DNA of 11,268 bases from Chloroflexi bacterium RBG_16_72_14 (GTDB lineage Bacteria > Chloroflexota > Limnocylindria > Limnocylindrales > CSP1-4): the NCBI GenBank assembly GCA_001797035.1, contig MGOE01000130.1:3032-14299 (forward strand), written 5' to 3'. The notes beneath the pieces are model-generated. The model made no database searches. It had not been told where the DNA came from and was given only the letters and a program-made list of their open reading frames with translations. This document shows, one piece after another, positions 1-7,439 of this stretch. A program made the translations under genes and the position numbers. The number at the start of each line of letters is the position of its first letter. Within the stretch, counting starts at the first letter, position 1.

Positions 1-1
1 G

Positions 2-79
2 GCCGCGGTCGAGGACGCGATCCGCAGCCACCCCGCCGTGATCGACGTGTGGACGGTGCGCCTGGGCCGCGAGCGGTGA
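2..79 (+). CDS. C-terminal end of an unidentified protein (partial)
   Basis: A reading frame enters from the left edge and ends at TGA 77-79. It encodes 25 residues, including the stretch AIRSHPAVIDVWTVRLGRE. The frame has no internal stop, and its TGA overlaps the GTG that I take as the start of the following gene (GTGA, 76-79). This is the same tight coupling seen elsewhere in the window and supports a real gene in one operon with the phosphatase. The fragment is too short to assign a family, and I do not guess a function. The alternative is that this is a chance open frame. Confidence 0.5.
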   Translation, partial: AAVEDAIRSHPAVIDVWTVRLGRER

Positions 80-903
80 GCGACGGGTCCCCGCTGGTCC
101 CCGCGGGCCTCGACGCCTCGCTCGTCCTGTTGCGTCATGGCGAGTCCGAGTGGATCCGCGAGAACCGCTTCCAGGGCCAGGCGGAAACGCCGCTCTCGGC
201 GGTCGGACGGCGGCAGGCGGCGCTGGCCGCGGAGCGGCTCGCGCGGCCCCACGCCTCGCCCGCCCTGCCGGTGCCGCTGGGCCGGCCGGTCGAGGTCGTC
301 CACTCGCCGCTCGCCCGGACCCGCGAGACCGCGGAGACGGTGGGGGCCGCGATCGCAAGCGAGCCCGAGGGCGCGGCCATCCCGGTCCGGCCGGACCCCG
401 GGATCATGGAGATCGGCCAGGGCGAGTGGGAGGGCGTCACCCACGACGAGATCATGCAGCGGTGGCCGGCGGAGATCGCCGCCTGGCGGCGCCGGCCGCA
501 CGAGGCGTGGGCGCCCGGCGGCGAGTCGATCGCCCAGGTGCAGGCCCGGGTCCGCCCGGCGCTCGCGGGCATCCTCGAGCGCCTGGGGCGCGACTACCCC
601 CGGGGCAGCCTGGACCGGCCCCAGGTCGGCGGGTACGCGGGCGTCGGCCCGGGACCGGGCCAGCCGTGGTCGATCCTCGTCGGCCACGACGGCGTGTTCA
701 AGATCGTGCTGCTCACGCTGTTCGACCTGCCGCTGGACCGCTTCTGGATGTTCACGTTCGCGCTGTGCGGGATCACGGTCGTCGAGTTCAGGGCCGGCCG
801 TGCCGTGCTCCGGGCGCACAACCTGACCGAGCACCTCGCGTCGCTGCTCGACGAGCGCGCCCAGGAGGATGCCGAGCGGCGCGCCCGGTCCGGCGCCCTG
901 TAG
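76..903 (+). CDS. Histidine phosphatase superfamily protein (phosphoglycerate mutase-like)
   Basis: A 275-residue cytoplasmic protein of the histidine phosphatase superfamily, which removes phosphate from small molecules or proteins through a phosphohistidine intermediate. The signature LLRHGESEW holds Arg20 and the expected nucleophile His21. Further family features are Arg81 in HSPLARTRETAE, the acidic segment MEIGQGEWEG (111-120, Glu112), and the second histidine His204 in LVGHDGVFK. Residues about 173-198 form a Gly/Pro-rich insertion just before the His204 strand. The hydrophobic segment LTLFDLPLDRFWMF resembles cobalamin-pathway (CobC-like) and broad-specificity phosphatases, but the substrate cannot be read from sequence. 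I chose GTG 76 because it overlaps the upstream stop and sits close to the first beta strand. GTG 49 would add nine residues inside the upstream gene. The gene converges on the transglutaminase gene. Confidence 0.9.
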   Translation: MSDGSPLVPAGLDASLVLLRHGESEWIRENRFQGQAETPLSAVGRRQAALAAERLARPHASPALPVPLGRPVEVVHSPLARTRETAETVGAAIASEPEGAAIPVRPDPGIMEIGQGEWEGVTHDEIMQRWPAEIAAWRRRPHEAWAPGGESIAQVQARVRPALAGILERLGRDYPRGSLDRPQVGGYAGVGPGPGQPWSILVGHDGVFKIVLLTLFDLPLDRFWMFTFALCGITVVEFRAGRAVLRAHNLTEHLASLLDERAQEDAERRARSGAL

Positions 904-910
904 CTGACGA

Positions 911-934
911 GCCCGGCGGTTTCACGGGCCGGGC
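911..934. terminator. Possible hairpin between convergent genes
   Basis: GCCCGGC at 911-917 can pair with GCCGGGC at 928-934 around a 10-base loop. It lies in the 50-base gap between the stop of the phosphatase gene (903) and the stop of the transglutaminase gene (954), where a bidirectional terminator would be expected. There is no T-run on either side, so intrinsic termination is uncertain. In such GC-rich DNA a 7-bp stem can arise by chance. Confidence 0.3.
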
Positions 935-953
935 ACCCCGCGAGACGCGACGG

Positions 954-3248
954 CTACCCCTTCCGGCGCCGAGCGCCCCGTCGCAGGGCGAGCCGGAGCA
1001 TCGACACCCGGAGCCGGCGCGTCGCGTCGCGCACCGCGCGCAGGCGGTCGCCACCCAGGCGCATGCGGGCGTAGGAGGTCTCGACCTTGGCCTCGGCGAC
1101 GATCCGCAGGTCCGGCTTCGCGACGGGCACCAACTCGCCCAGGGTCGCGGCGTACTCGTACACGGTCTGCGTCGGCCGCGGCGCGAACCCGAGGCGCGAT
1201 GCGGCGCGGGCGAGGGTGAACCAGGCCCGATCCGGGGTGATCTCACCGCGCGGACCGCGGAGCCAGGCCGTGATCGCGGCGCCGCCGACCACCAGCGCCA
1301 GCACCAGCGTCAGCACGATCAGGAGCGTCCGGTCGGCCGGCCCGCCCCCGCCCGACCCCGGCGGCGTGCTCGTGCCGGCGTCGCCGCCGACCCGGCGGGT
1401 GGGGTCGGGCTCGTCGGGACCGAGGGTCGGGACGGGCGCCGACGGGGCCAGGCTGACCTCGGGTCCGGGCTCGATCGGAACCTGGCGTGCCACGCCGCCG
1501 CCGGTCGGGTCGAACGGGACCCAGCCGTAGCCCGGGAAGTAGACCTCGACCCACATGTGGGCGCTCAAGTTGGTCACCGTCTCGACGCCGCGTGCCTCGA
1601 TCGTCCCCGGCAGGAACCCCTGGACGACGCGAGTGGGGATCGGGTTGTCCGGGTTGGCCGCCCGGAGCAGCATGGCCATCGTCGACGCGTAGTGGAGGCA
1701 GTACCCGCGCTGCTGGCGGGCGAAGCACTCCACCGCGCTGTTCGAGTCGCACTGGGCCATCACGTCGGTGACGTCGGGGTCGTAGGTGAAGTTGGCGGCG
1801 CTCCGGAGGTAGGCCTCGGCGGCGGTGGCCAGGTGCCAGGGGTCCCCGGACTCCGCGGTCGCCCGGATCTGCTCCAGCAGCTCCCTCGCGTCCGGGCCGA
1901 GCGCCCCCTCCGGCACATCCGTGTAGGCGGCGGCGATCTCGGCGGGGTAGACCTCGGGTGCGGCCAGCAGCCGGTTGCCGCTGATGACGTCGGTGTTGTC
2001 GCGATCCAGCACGTGGGCGGTCAGCGTGTACGCGCGCTTGCCGCCGCCGTCGAGCACGCCGGCGAACCAGCCGCCGGCGCCGAACAGCCGGACCGATGTC
2101 GGGGCGCTCACCCGCACGGGCGTCGCGGGGCTCAGCAGGAAGGCATCGTTGTAGGTGTCGGTCGTGACGGTCACCGTGACCTCGAGGGTCGTGGCGGGGT
2201 TCGGGTCCTCCTGCGTGCCCACCAGCAGCGACTGGTCGGCGGCCACGTCGATGTCCCGGTACTCCGTCTGGCTCCAGCCACCGAGGTCGAACCGGTCGTA
2301 CGTGGCGGCGCGCCAGTACAGCGTCCCCGCGTAGATGTCCGGGACGTTCGCCCGGAACGCGACGCCCTCGTCGGTGTACCAGCGGCCGCCGATCCGCACC
2401 GTGTCGCCGAAGCTCACCCCGCCGCCGCCCTTGAAGTCGCCGCCCGTGGGAAACCAGCGCGAGACCGTCTCCGCCACGTCGATCAGCTGGTTGTCGATCC
2501 CGTCCCACGCCCCCGCGAGCGGGTTCGACGCGGCGCGCTGGGTCAGGACGAGCGACGAGAACAGCGCGACCACGATGAACACCGTGCCGCCCCGGAGGTA
2601 CAGCGCGGAGATCGTCCCGGGGTCGCCGATCCGCCGCCGGATCCATGTCGTCCGCTCGTCGAACGCGTGCATGCCGATGAGCAGGAACAGGGAGGCGCCC
2701 GTGAACGCGATCAGATGGGGCAGCTGGTCGCGGCTCGTGAGCGCCATGTTGCCGACCAGCACGAGGCCCAGGACCACCACGGCGTTGAGCGGGCGCCGGT
2801 GGCCGAACACGGCATACGCGCCGAACTGGGCGGTGGCCCAGACGAGGATCCCGAACACGAGGAGGTAATGGATCTCCTCGTTCGTGAACCGGAGGCCCCG
2901 CCACGCGATGTCGAGGTAGGCCTCGACGGTCCCGTTGGCGGTCGCCCTGAACGCCTGGGCCAGCGGGACGTCGGGGTACTTCGCCCAGCCGGCGAAGATC
3001 GGGATCAGGACGCCCGCGAACGCCGCGCCCACGAGGTGGGTGGTCCATCGCCCCCAGCCGAGCTTCGGGCCCGCGAACCCGACTGCGACGCCGAGCACGG
3101 CGAACAGCGGCAGCCCGTCCGTGAGTGTCCCCTTGCCGTTCACCCAGCCGGGCTCGTCGATCGCCCAGGCCACGAGCAGGGCCATGAACGTGACCAGGAC
3201 GAGCGGCAGCCAGCCCTCGTCGGGGCGGCGGACCCGGACGTCGCTCAC
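954..3248 (-). CDS. TgpA-like membrane transglutaminase (DUF3488 / transglutaminase-core)
   Basis: A 764-residue membrane protein with the architecture of the TgpA family. About seven N-terminal membrane helices can be seen (roughly 14-30, 45-61, 70-88, 128-148, 154-170, 177-194, 220-237). A large domain expected outside the membrane follows, then a helix near 642-662 and a basic C-terminal tail of about 100 residues (DUF4129-like position). The catalytic triad is visible: Cys517 in RGYCLHYAS, His564 in SAHMWVEV and Asp580 in WVPFDPTGGG. Residues about 590-635 are a Pro/Gly-rich linker. Family knowledge gives a periplasmic or cell-surface transglutaminase/peptidase fold; the substrate is unknown. 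The GTG start at 3248 overlaps the TGA of the DUF58 gene as GTGA (3248-3245), so translation is probably coupled. It is the last gene of the MoxR-DUF58-TgpA operon. Confidence 0.9.
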   Translation of the reverse strand: MSDVRVRRPDEGWLPLVLVTFMALLVAWAIDEPGWVNGKGTLTDGLPLFAVLGVAVGFAGPKLGWGRWTTHLVGAAFAGVLIPIFAGWAKYPDVPLAQAFRATANGTVEAYLDIAWRGLRFTNEEIHYLLVFGILVWATAQFGAYAVFGHRRPLNAVVVLGLVLVGNMALTSRDQLPHLIAFTGASLFLLIGMHAFDERTTWIRRRIGDPGTISALYLRGGTVFIVVALFSSLVLTQRAASNPLAGAWDGIDNQLIDVAETVSRWFPTGGDFKGGGGVSFGDTVRIGGRWYTDEGVAFRANVPDIYAGTLYWRAATYDRFDLGGWSQTEYRDIDVAADQSLLVGTQEDPNPATTLEVTVTVTTDTYNDAFLLSPATPVRVSAPTSVRLFGAGGWFAGVLDGGGKRAYTLTAHVLDRDNTDVISGNRLLAAPEVYPAEIAAAYTDVPEGALGPDARELLEQIRATAESGDPWHLATAAEAYLRSAANFTYDPDVTDVMAQCDSNSAVECFARQQRGYCLHYASTMAMLLRAANPDNPIPTRVVQGFLPGTIEARGVETVTNLSAHMWVEVYFPGYGWVPFDPTGGGVARQVPIEPGPEVSLAPSAPVPTLGPDEPDPTRRVGGDAGTSTPPGSGGGGPADRTLLIVLTLVLALVVGGAAITAWLRGPRGEITPDRAWFTLARAASRLGFAPRPTQTVYEYAATLGELVPVAKPDLRIVAEAKVETSYARMRLGGDRLRAVRDATRRLRVSMLRLALRRGARRRKG

Positions 3249-4462
3249 CGGGCGAGGGCCTCGGCGAGCTCGTGGTCCGGACCCACGACGTAGGTCGGCA
3301 GCTCGTACTCGGCGAGGGCGTGGCGGATCGCCCGGCTTCGCTGCCGCTGCACGTCCGCCTCCGGGGTGTCCTCGGGCGCCGGCTCGAACGCTGGCGCGTC
3401 CAAGAGCACGACGACGGCGCTGATCCCCCGCGAGCGGAGCGTCGCCACCGGCCGGATGAACGAAGGGTCCTGGGAGGCCGTGACGATGATCGCGGTCATG
3501 CCCCGGCGCAGGCGCGTCAGGCCGTGGACCAGCGATTCGGCGAACGACGCGCGTCCGTCCGCCTCCACCGCGGCGAGCAGCTGGAGGATCTTGAGCCGCT
3601 GGCGCGCACCGCGGTCCGCCGGCAGCACGGTCGTGCGGTGGGCATTGACGGTCAGGCCAACCGCCCGGTTCTCGCCGATCGCCTTGTCCGCGACGGAGGC
3701 CGCGACGCGGACGGCGATCTCGGTCGTTGACCGGTCGCCGCTGCCCGCCTCGGCGGCCGCGTCGAGGTCGAGGAAGATCCAGGCGTCGGCCGTCTGCTCG
3801 AGGTCGAACTCCTTGACCTGGATCTCGCCGAACCGGGCCGTCGTCCGCCAGTGGATCCGGTTCATCGAGTCACCGGGGGCGTACGGGCGCACGGTCGTCG
3901 CGAGGGGCGTGGTCTGCAGCGTCCGCTCGGGCGAGGCATGCGCCCCCTCGATGTTGGCCGGGGGCAGGTGCCACATCGGCAGCGCATCGATCCGGGGGTA
4001 GACGACCAGGGTCACCCCCTGCCCGACGCTGGCGGAGGCCTCGAAGAACCCGAACGGGTCGCCGGTCCGGATCTGGAGCGGCTCGATCCGGAAATGGCCC
4101 CGCCGCAGGAGCGGCGTACGCACCAGCCACGATCGCTCGTGGCGGCCGCCGAGCGAGAGGGCCCGGCCCGGCAGCCCGCCGGCCAGCGTGGTGGGGTTGT
4201 GGACCTCGAGCCACGGCTTGGGCAGCCGACCCGTGTTGCGCAGCGTGTACGTCACGCGCAGCCGGTCGCCCACGTGGCCGCTCAGCTGGCTCACGGCGTA
4301 CCCCGCCTCCAGATCGGACAGGCCGAGACGCGTCAGGACATAGCTGCCGCCGCCCACGAGCAGCCCGACGTAGACCAGGAAGAACAGGAACGGGTAGCCG
4401 GTCGAGAAGGCCGCCACGATCAGGACGACGGAGAGGACGAGGAGCTGGAGGCGACGGAGCAA
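3245..4462 (-). CDS. DUF58 domain-containing membrane protein
   Basis: A 405-residue protein with two closely spaced N-terminal hydrophobic segments (about 7-20 and 23-38). A beta-rich middle region follows, containing GDPFGFF (134-140), and then the DUF58 signature at about 191-221 (RPYAPGD, RIHWRTTAR, VKEFD). The C-terminal part looks like a von Willebrand A-type fold, but the first acidic strand (WIFLDLD, 228-234) is not followed by the SxS of a metal-ion-dependent adhesion site, so metal binding there is doubtful. DUF58 proteins are regularly encoded with MoxR ATPases and are thought to be their partners. The TTG start at 4462 is the first plausible start after the in-frame stop at 4508-4510, and a GGAGG lies 11 bases upstream. 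The next in-frame start, a GTG at codon 16, would cut off the first membrane helix. The stop overlaps the transglutaminase start. Confidence 0.88.
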   Translation of the reverse strand: MLRRLQLLVLSVVLIVAAFSTGYPFLFFLVYVGLLVGGGSYVLTRLGLSDLEAGYAVSQLSGHVGDRLRVTYTLRNTGRLPKPWLEVHNPTTLAGGLPGRALSLGGRHERSWLVRTPLLRRGHFRIEPLQIRTGDPFGFFEASASVGQGVTLVVYPRIDALPMWHLPPANIEGAHASPERTLQTTPLATTVRPYAPGDSMNRIHWRTTARFGEIQVKEFDLEQTADAWIFLDLDAAAEAGSGDRSTTEIAVRVAASVADKAIGENRAVGLTVNAHRTTVLPADRGARQRLKILQLLAAVEADGRASFAESLVHGLTRLRRGMTAIIVTASQDPSFIRPVATLRSRGISAVVVLLDAPAFEPAPEDTPEADVQRQRSRAIRHALAEYELPTYVVGPDHELAEALAR

Positions 4463-4473
4463 GGCGGGTCGGA

Positions 4474-4478
4474 CCTCC
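4474..4478 (-). promoter_or_regulatory. Ribosome binding site for the DUF58 gene
   Basis: GGAGG on the minus strand, 11 bases before TTG 4462. It supports the TTG start. No ATG or GTG exists in this frame between the TTG and the preceding stop, which is the MoxR stop in the same frame. The spacing is slightly long. Confidence 0.55.
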
Positions 4479-4507
4479 GTTCGGTCGCGGAGTCGCTGGT
4501 GGGTCGG

Positions 4508-5494
4508 TCAGCCGGCGGCGGGGCTGGGGCGGACCTCGCGCGGCCCGCCGGTCTGGCGGGCGGCCTCGATGGGGGTCGAGTCCAGGAGCTCGCGCACGAC
4601 GTGCGCGGCGCTGATGTCGTGGATCGAGGAGGCGGTCTTGATGATGACCCGGTGTGCGAGCGCGGGCTCGGCGAGCGCCTTGATGTCGTCCGGGATGACG
4701 TAGTCACGGCCCAGCAGGGCGGCGAGCGCCTGCGAGGCGCGGTACAGGCTGATCGAGCCGCGCGGGCTGGCCCCCAGGTAGACGTCGGGGTGCGACCGCG
4801 TCGCCGCGACCAGCCGCACGATGTAGTCGCTGACCGCGGGGTCCACGTAGATCTCGCGGACGCCGGCCTGCAGGCTGCGCAGCTCCTCGACGGAGCAGAC
4901 CTCGGTCAGGTCCTCGAGCGGGTGCGTCCGCTTCTGCTCGTCGAGGATCACGATCTCGTCGAGGAGCGCCGGGTAGCCGAGGCGGATGCGGAGGATGAAC
5001 CGGTCCAGCTGCGCCTCGGGGAGCGCGAACGTGCCCTCGTACTCGATCGGGTTCTGGGTGGCGATCACGAGGAACGGGTCGGGCATCGGGTGGGTGACGC
5101 CGTCGATCGTCGCCTGCCGCTCCTCCATGCACTCGAGGAGCGAGCTCTGGGTCTTGGGGGTGGCGCGGTTGATCTCGTCCGCGAGCACGACCTGGCTCAT
5201 GATCGGGCCCGGTCGGAATTCGAACTCCTGGGTCTTCTGGTTGTAGATCGAGAGGCCGGTCACGTCCGACGGCAGGAGGTCCGGCGTGAACTGGATCCGC
5301 CGGAATGAGCAGCCGAGGCTGCGCGCGATCGCCTTGGCCAGCATCGTCTTGCCGGTGCCCGGCACGTCCTCGATCAGCAGGTGACCGCGGCACAGCAGCG
5401 CGACGAGCGCCAGGCGGACCTCGTGGTGCTTGCCGACGATGACGCGCTCCACGTTGGCGAGGACCTTGTCACCGGCCTGCTGGATATTGCTCAT
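4508..5494 (-). CDS. MoxR-family AAA+ ATPase
   Basis: A 328-residue cytoplasmic AAA+ ATPase of the MoxR branch, a family of chaperone-like ATPases that act on partner proteins, often von Willebrand A-type. Visible motifs are Walker A EDVPGTGKT (about 42-50), Walker B VVLADEINRA (Asp106, Glu107), and ATQNPIEYEGTFALPEAQLDRF-like sensor 1/arginine-finger region (145-166, sensor Asn148). The lid domain with ASPRGSISL follows near residue 255. Length is normal for the family. I chose ATG 5494, preceded by GGGAG with a 4-base gap. The frame stays open to GTG 5581, but those 29 extra residues look unlike MoxR N-termini. It is the first gene of the operon, 45 bases ahead of the DUF58 gene. The expected role is remodelling or activating the DUF58 and transglutaminase partners; this is inferred from conserved co-occurrence. 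Confidence 0.93.
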   Translation of the reverse strand: MSNIQQAGDKVLANVERVIVGKHHEVRLALVALLCRGHLLIEDVPGTGKTMLAKAIARSLGCSFRRIQFTPDLLPSDVTGLSIYNQKTQEFEFRPGPIMSQVVLADEINRATPKTQSSLLECMEERQATIDGVTHPMPDPFLVIATQNPIEYEGTFALPEAQLDRFILRIRLGYPALLDEIVILDEQKRTHPLEDLTEVCSVEELRSLQAGVREIYVDPAVSDYIVRLVAATRSHPDVYLGASPRGSISLYRASQALAALLGRDYVIPDDIKALAEPALAHRVIIKTASSIHDISAAHVVRELLDSTPIEAARQTGGPREVRPSPAAG

Positions 5495-5498
5495 CGGA

Positions 5499-5503
5499 CT
5501 CCC
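5499..5503 (-). promoter_or_regulatory. Ribosome binding site for the MoxR gene
   Basis: GGGAG on the minus strand, four bases before ATG 5494. It favours this ATG over the longer GTG start at 5581. Confidence 0.5.
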
Positions 5504-5623
5504 GTCGTGTGTGTGGGCGGCGCCCGCATCCCGGCTCGGCGTCCCTGACGCCCGGCGCAACCCTGCGGTGACGTCGCACAACGGGATCTGGTGGGGACGC
5601 GGCGACGTCGTGCCTCCCGCAGC

Positions 5624-5629
5624 AGTGTA
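5624..5629 (-). promoter_or_regulatory. Candidate -10 element of the MoxR operon
   Basis: TACACT on the minus strand matches four of six bases of the TATAAT consensus and is among the few AT-richer spots of the leader. It would give a transcript start near 5617 and a leader of about 120 bases. There is no good -35 match at 16-18 bases spacing, so this is a weak call. Confidence 0.25.
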
Positions 5630-5650
5630 CGACCGCGATCCGAAACAGGT

Positions 5651-5681
5651 TCTCCGGGCCCCGGCGGGTCAGCCCCGGAAC
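5651..5681 (-). terminator. Possible hairpin terminator after the small membrane protein gene
   Basis: On the minus strand GTTCCGGG (5681-5674) can pair with CCCGG plus AAC (down to 5651) with a two-base bulge. The structure includes the stop codon of the small gene. A short CTGTTT follows, a poor T-tract. It lies between two tandem minus-strand operons, where a terminator would be useful, but the stem is imperfect. Confidence 0.22.
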
Positions 5682-5896
5682 AGCGTCAGGCCGCCCACCC
5701 AGAGGACCATGAGGCAGCCGATGGCGCCCATCACGCCCAGGAACGGCTCTCCGCCCAGGAAGGCGGCGACAGAGACCAGCGCGAACAGCGCGCCGAGCAC
5801 GAGGGCGATCCCCGCCATGCCCAGGCGCTCGACCATCGGGCGCGGGCGGCGGTCGGGCTCGGGGGGCGCGGGGTCCCGCGGCTGGGGATCGGACAC
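5669..5896 (-). CDS. Small two-helix membrane protein, function unknown
   Basis: A 75-residue protein that I do not recognise. Residues 1-20 are a Pro/Arg/Asp-rich polar head (SDPQPRDPAPPEPDRRPRP). Two hydrophobic segments follow, at about 26-47 and 51-70, separated by a short turn containing GGEP, and the chain ends in LFRG. This looks like a hairpin in the membrane with the N-terminus probably in the cytoplasm. I chose GTG 5896, which lies 37 bases after the stop of the penicillin-binding protein gene; ATG 5836 (codon 21) would keep both helices and is possible. The open frame extends further upstream only by running through the end of the PBP gene. It is the last gene of the FhaA-FhaB-RodA-PBP operon. 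A link to cell-wall synthesis is guilt by association only. Confidence 0.68.
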   Translation of the reverse strand: MSDPQPRDPAPPEPDRRPRPMVERLGMAGIALVLGALFALVSVAAFLGGEPFLGVMGAIGCLMVLWVGGLTLFRG

Positions 5897-5933
5897 CCGC
5901 GCAGCGTACCGCGGCGGGTGGGACCGGGACGCG

Positions 5934-7439
5934 TCAGGGCCGCCCGTAGAGCTCGAAGTAGCGGGCCATGAGGTCGCCCGCGAGCGGTGCCGCGCGTTCA
6001 CCGCCGCGGCCGCCCTGCTCGACCAGGACCGCGATCGCGATGCGCGGCGTCTGGCCACCCGCGTAGCCGATGAACCACGAGTGGGGCTCGCCCGAGCCGC
6101 CCAGCTCGGCGGTGCCGGACTTGCCGGCCGTCGGCACGCCCGTCCCCTTCGCCCCGCTCGTGAACAGCCGTCCGAGGTCGCCTTCGACCGCCTCCCGCAT
6201 CGCGGCCTGGATGACGGCGGCGTCGTCCGCGGCCAGCACCCGCCGCCAGGTCTCGGGCCCCACCGGCCCCGCGCCAGTGCCCTCGCCGGTGACCTCGGAC
6301 ACGAGATGCGGCTTCATGAGGACGCCGTCGTTGGCGACCGTGGCCGCGACGAGCGCCATCTGGAGCGGGGTCACGAACGTCCCGCCCTGCCCGAACGCCG
6401 CCGAGGCCAGCTCCACCTCGCCCGAGAAGCCGCCCGGCGCGTCCCCGCTGCCATCGTTGACCCGGCTGGCCGCGGTCGGCAGGTCGAACGGGATGGCGGC
6501 CCCGAAGCCGAGCTCCTCCGCCTCGCCCACCAGCCGCTCCCCGCCCGTCGCGAGGCCGGCCAGCGCGAACCACAGGTTGCAGCTGACCTCGGTCGCCTCG
6601 ACCAGGTCCAGGGCGCGGTCGCCGGTCTGCGGATGGTGGCCGTCGCGGATCGGAAAGCCGTCCACGACCAGCCCGTCCTGCTCGGCGTCGGGCTGCTCGG
6701 GGAACGTGGTGGCCGGCGAGATCGCGTCCCCGCCGAGGCCGGCCATGAGGGTCACGATCTTGAACACGGATCCCGGCACGTACCGGCCCAGCGTCGCGCG
6801 CGGCAGCAGCGGCTTGGCGTCGTCGTCGCGCAGCCGCTCGAAGGTCGCCGCCGCCGTGGCGGGATCGGCGATGGCGGACGCGTCGTAGGTCGGCGTCGAG
6901 GCGAGGGCGAGGATCTCCCCCGTGGCGGGGTCCAGCATGACCACCGCGCCGCGGTCACGCCCCAGCGCCTGGACGGCGGCGCGCTGCAGGCGCAGGTCGA
7001 GGGTCAGGCGCAGTCCGAGGGGCTCGCGGGGCGACGGGTCGAACTTGTCCAGCAGGCCACCCATAGGGTCGGCGCCGGCGAGCCCGAGCAGCTCCGGGTT
7101 GTACGTCCGCTCGAGGCCGGCGGTCCCGAACTGGCGCGACGCGTAGCCCACCACGTGGCTGACGACCGGGTCGCGGTACTCCCGGAGCGCTTCGCCGTTC
7201 GCGTCGCGGGAGCTGCGCGCGAGCCATCGCCCATCGCGGTCCACGATCGGGCCCCGGAGCGTGCGACGCGCGGCGGCGATCACGACCGGGTTGTCGGGCG
7301 ACGTGGCCAGCCGCTGCGCCTCGACGACCTGCCACCAGCCCGCGCCGCCGGCGAGGACGGCGAACGCGCAGGCAAGCGCCACGCCGGTGCGCAGGATCGT
7401 GGTGCCGATCGGGCGGCGGCCGGGGCCCGACGAGGTCAA
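5934..7439 (-). CDS. pbpA: Class B penicillin-binding protein (PbpA-like transpeptidase)
   Basis: A 501-residue D,D-transpeptidase that would cross-link peptidoglycan outside the membrane. One N-terminal membrane anchor (about 15-36) precedes a small linker domain (GPIVDRDGRWLA at 63-74, GLERTYNPELLG at 108-119). The transpeptidase domain carries all three active-site motifs: Ser224-x-x-Lys227 (PGSVFKIV), Ser286-Cys-Asn288 and Lys440-Ser-Gly442 (AGKSGTAEL). The length and lack of PASTA repeats match mycobacterial PbpA rather than FtsI with long tails. The TTG start at 7439 overlaps the RodA stop (TTGA). GAGG lies six bases before it, and no ATG or GTG is available before the anchor. The frame stays open upstream to 8426, but that part only shadows RodA. 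Together with RodA it would form a SEDS-PBP synthase pair. Confidence 0.93.
   Translation of the reverse strand: MTSSGPGRRPIGTTILRTGVALACAFAVLAGGAGWWQVVEAQRLATSPDNPVVIAAARRTLRGPIVDRDGRWLARSSRDANGEALREYRDPVVSHVVGYASRQFGTAGLERTYNPELLGLAGADPMGGLLDKFDPSPREPLGLRLTLDLRLQRAAVQALGRDRGAVVMLDPATGEILALASTPTYDASAIADPATAAATFERLRDDDAKPLLPRATLGRYVPGSVFKIVTLMAGLGGDAISPATTFPEQPDAEQDGLVVDGFPIRDGHHPQTGDRALDLVEATEVSCNLWFALAGLATGGERLVGEAEELGFGAAIPFDLPTAASRVNDGSGDAPGGFSGEVELASAAFGQGGTFVTPLQMALVAATVANDGVLMKPHLVSEVTGEGTGAGPVGPETWRRVLAADDAAVIQAAMREAVEGDLGRLFTSGAKGTGVPTAGKSGTAELGGSGEPHSWFIGYAGGQTPRIAIAVLVEQGGRGGERAAPLAGDLMARYFELYGRP

Larger units (their letters stand above)
5495..5668 (-). other. Leader region of the MoxR operon, no gene
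   Basis: About 174 bases separate the small membrane protein gene from the MoxR gene, both on the minus strand. I see no convincing coding frame. It holds a candidate -10 box (5624-5629), two GACGTC palindromes (5570-5575 and 5604-5609, 34 bases apart), and a GC-rich inverted repeat at its right edge that could end the upstream operon. The region most likely carries the MoxR operon promoter. Confidence 0.5.

Noticed and set aside
150..3293. Very long plus-strand open frame (1047 codons) across the phosphatase and transglutaminase genes
   Set aside because: It is low in complexity, rich in Arg, Gly, Ala and Pro, and lies over two genes with clear family motifs in other frames. Long empty frames are expected in such GC-rich DNA.
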